Positions 32,466-35,521 of a DNA stretch of 35,521 nucleotides are shown piece after piece. The notes beneath the pieces were generated by a model. The model was not told where the DNA came from, searched no databases, and saw only the letters and a program-made list of their open reading frames with translations. Source of the DNA: Setaria digitata. Taxonomy: Eukaryota; Nematoda; Chromadorea; Rhabditida; Setariidae. Position numbers and translations under genes: made by a program. Within the stretch, counting starts at the first letter, position 1. Each line of letters starts with the position of its first letter. Location of the stretch: NCBI GenBank assembly GCA_003640385.1, contig RCAB01000588.1, positions 1 through 35,521 on the forward strand. The letters run 5' to 3'.

Positions 32466-35394
32466 CTAAGCACTAAGTCACTTGAAAATGTATATATGAT
32501 ATTTCTAGTTACGTTGGTATGATTTTTGTTAATCTCTTAGATTACCTCGAATAAGTTTAGGTCCAAAACTCAGACGTTTTTACTTATTGCAAACGTTATC
32601 TCCTGAAATGAAGTGAATTAAAATAAACTGGATGAACTATTTACTAATTATGCTTTACAGGAGGATTTCTTACACTTCAGTTTCAACCACTTCGTAGAAA
32701 TCGAAATATCACGAAAATAGTTGTTGCAATTGATGGCTAAATTTAAGAGAAGAAAAAAACAACATGTACTTCCCTACCGATAGTAATTTGAACGAAAGTA
32801 GAACCGAACTCATGATAGAAGTAAAAAAAAAGGATACAATGAAGGAGCAAATAATGGAACATAAATTCAAATTTTAGAAAGCCGACACTTGAAATTTCTT
32901 TCCATTATATATCCAAAACTTGAAGTTAACTTTTGTTTCTATCACTTTCAAAGTTTCATTAATAATTTCAGTAATATTTAGCGGAGAAAAAGAATGAAAA
33001 TACTTATTAAAATCAATTTATTTATTAATTTTCTTGTATAAATCGTGCGATTCTGTTCTATAAATCATATAAGAAAGTTATTCAAAGTGCTGAATCAAAT
33101 CCTAATTGGTTAAAAACAATGTGAATAGTAGAGGTTATTTTTTGGCAGACCTTAAGCTTTTTGTTCTTTTTATCTCTACTGATGTTTCTAGAATAAAAGT
33201 AAGGAAATTAGTAGAATTGAACTGATCACAAAGTGAAATCAACATAAACGAATGTCGCATAAAATACACTTTAAATATTCGTTTATATGAATCACGTTAT
33301 GTGCTGCAAATGACCAATCTCAAAAATTTTTGCCCACAAGTCACATTTTAGAAATATTAGTTTATATTAATCACATTAAGTTTCATCAGTTATCAGTACT
33401 AAACTAGGTAATTTGACAAATTACTAATAAAAAGCACAAAATCATTTTGATTACTATGGTTCTTTACACTTTCAAAAAGCGAAATGTCTGCATAAACGCA
33501 CGCACGTAAAAGTGGGAATGAGGAATATTTTTTTTTTTTCCAATATTTTTGCGAAATATATTTGTTCAAATATCTATAAAATCATAAAATTATGAGATTT
33601 CACATTTCGTGATTAACTTGAAATTACTACAAGACGCACCAGCCACTTCAAAAACGCCCCTCCACAACACTGAGGCACACCTTTCATATGTACAGTATTA
33701 CTCAACGGTAAGATTTCCAGATTTTCATAATAACTTATCTAAGTAACACAGTACGGTGTCATTGCCGCCTAACGTTATAATTTTAAATTTAGCAAACCAG
33801 CAGCTAACCCTAGGTTTGGGAAAGGTTTGCTAAACTTTACAAAATTACGATACAGCACAGTGGAATAGATTTGTGTTATTTTGAAGAAGAATCGATGAAA
33901 ATATTCGTTCCAGGGCAAACCGTAAAATGAAAGATAAAATTACATAATTTTGTGTTTAATTTTCAGCTTTTTGGTCATTTAGCGTTAGCATTAGATAACG
34001 AAGTTTAGGGTTTTTCTTATTTTTTTTTTTTACAAATAGTGAGCCGAATTCAACTCATTATTTGTAAAAAACTTTTGAACTAATCTTGTACAATTATTAA
34101 ATATTCTGGTGCACTGCACGGTGACATTTCACTTTTTGCTATGTTTTGCTAACAAATTAAAAAATTTATTTAAACACATAAGACATTCATTTAATTATTA
34201 TAATGATAACAGAGTCACGGTGATTAGATGATTAGATGATCCTAGTGATAATATAAGTAGATTCCTTTCTATTAGGTAATTTATTAGTCACTCTTCCATG
34301 CTTCACAAATCATTTTTACATTAAAATTCTGTGTGCAAAAATTTGTAGGTAATTAATAAACTGCATTTATTTTCTTTAAAAGAAATAAAAATAAATTCTA
34401 ATGCATAAAAAAGAGGTGAATTCAAATATGTTAATAAACGTATGTTGGAATTTGTTGATACACGTTGCACTTAATATGCTCTAAAAAGAAAAATAAATGC
34501 ATAAACGAAAGTCAGTAAAAAACGAAATGAATTTTAATTCCTTGTGGAAGCTGATTGGAAATTTCAGATTTTGTTACTTTTCAAGTATTGATTTCAGCAA
34601 CTGCAGGGGGGTTTTAACAGCGGTTTACTTTACTATTGCTATTCCATCATAAGTTTTTAATATACTTGTAAATCATGTATCATATTACAAATTATCCTCT
34701 TGATGCAATAGGAAATGAAATAGAAATAATAAAATTTATACGAAGGCTAATCTATTTTGGGAGCTCATATTTGACCAGTTAAAAATTGATGCTGATAATT
34801 CTCTGTCTCAGACTGCTACTAATCGATAAGAAAAACAAGCGATGGAGGTAAAGCCTCAGGCCAGGCTGTTGGTGAAGTTCAAAATAAGAATGTTTAGTGA
34901 ACGCTATGAATCTGTCACACCTTACTATTTGGATTAGCCATCAAATGTACGAGTAAGATTCAGGCCACAAAAGTCTGATTGAAGAAATGAAAGTTCAATA
35001 GGACAGGTGAATATATCATGTTCCGTGGAAGGAAATTGGTATTTAAATGAAGTGCAGATAAAGGACAGTTTCCTTTTGGCAAAAAACAATAGAAAGAAGA
35101 TTCGCGTCTCATTTACTAGCTGATGATGACTATAACTAAGTAGAAGTGAAACTAAGTTAAATACTCAAACAGCAACAATGATCATGTAAAGGACAACTTA
35201 ATTGGAATCATGCTTATTTTGTTTTCTATTAATAAATTTGAAAACTCTCGGAAGAATTCACAGAGAAAAATAGTACTTATAAAGGAATGATACGCAAAAA
35301 AGTTATTGAAATGATATTATAGTTGGTAGATTTTGACCACTGAAGAGAATATTGCCGGACAGAAAAAATAAAAATATTTCCCGCATTAGCGGGG

Positions 35395-35446
35395 AAAAAA
35401 TCATGTCCAGGTAGTATTGAAAAAAATCATGTCCAGGTAGTATTTT
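35395..35446. repeat. 26-bp tandem repeat, two copies
   Basis: AAAAAATCATGTCCAGGTAG followed by TATT occurs at 35395-35418 and again 26 bp later (35421-35444). The repeat is near the right edge, so further copies outside the window are not excluded. Confidence 0.85.
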
Positions 35447-35521
35447 AGTGAAAAAAAGAAAAAAGTAGAAATTCAAAAGAAAAAGAAAGAAAGGGGAAAC
35501 AATCAAAAAAGAAAAAAAGGG

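Larger units (their letters stand above)
31859..35521. other. 3.7-kb region without a recognised gene
   Basis: DUSP 3' flank to the window end. No open frame here resembles a known protein. Less AT-rich patches occur at about 33600-33860 and 34830-35000, but their frames are interrupted. It contains the large inverted repeat at 32257-32465. A diverged direct repeat shares ATATTxGTTTATATxAATCA, with copies at about 33276 and 33354. A short tandem repeat lies at the right end. Confidence 0.45.

Noticed and set aside
33600..33880. Less AT-rich patch considered as an ncRNA or exon
   Set aside because: No long frame, no tRNA-like boxes and no strong fold seen by eye.
34830..35040. Less AT-rich patch with short frames (for example MEVKPQARLLVKF), suspected transposase remnant
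   Set aside because: The frames are stopped within about 35 codons and show no transposase or reverse transcriptase motif.
1..35521. tRNA, rRNA, CRISPR array, prophage or bacterial-endosymbiont insertion
   Set aside because: No tRNA B-box, rRNA-like stretch, spaced direct-repeat array or bacterial-type gene cluster was seen by eye. A covariance-model search would be decisive.

Overview
The window looks like nuclear DNA from a nematode, most likely a filarial-type (Spirurina) worm. It is very AT-rich, with many poly-T and TAA tracts. The genes have short exons separated by GT-AG introns of about 60 bp to 1.5 kb. Several start codons sit just after a pyrimidine-AG acceptor, as expected for spliced-leader trans-splicing. 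One gene is a Hook protein with a C-terminal KASH tail, the architecture of nematode ZYG-12. I cannot name the species from sequence alone.

Layout, left to right. (1) 491-3155, minus: four exons of the N-terminal third of pyruvate kinase; the rest lies off the left edge and the first exon was not found. (2) 3156-5105: divergent 5' region shared by pyruvate kinase and the next gene, with a 74-bp tandem duplication and a cluster of RCGTG motifs. (3) 5106-11996, plus: a complete 20-exon zyg-12 orthologue that joins in phase throughout (748 residues; Hook domain, long coiled coil, transmembrane segment, KASH tail ending LPPT). (4) 13150-14343, plus: three-exon Nudix hydrolase of the CoA-diphosphatase (NUDT8-like) group. 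(5) 14942-15339, minus: two phase-compatible exons of an unrecognised gene, tail to tail with the Nudix gene. (6) 15340-19664: 4.3 kb with no confident gene. (7) 19670-22968, plus: a two-finger C2H2 protein with poly-Gln and poly-Ser tracts; one junction is unresolved. (8) 24171-27824, plus: a nine-exon secreted protein with two LECT2/M23-like domains, probably lect-2. (9) 30176-31858, plus: four-exon dual-specificity phosphatase of the DUSP22/DUSP15 group, whose first intron appears to be GC-AG. (10) 31859-35521: no gene found, but a 90-bp-arm inverted repeat and smaller repeats.

The genes are functionally unrelated (glycolysis, nucleus-centrosome attachment, CoA turnover, transcription, secreted guidance-type protein, phosphatase signalling) and are not an operon. 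Five N sites are present; at two of them the flanks are near-identical, which suggests unmerged contig overlaps rather than real duplications. I saw no transposase gene, CRISPR array, rRNA or tRNA.
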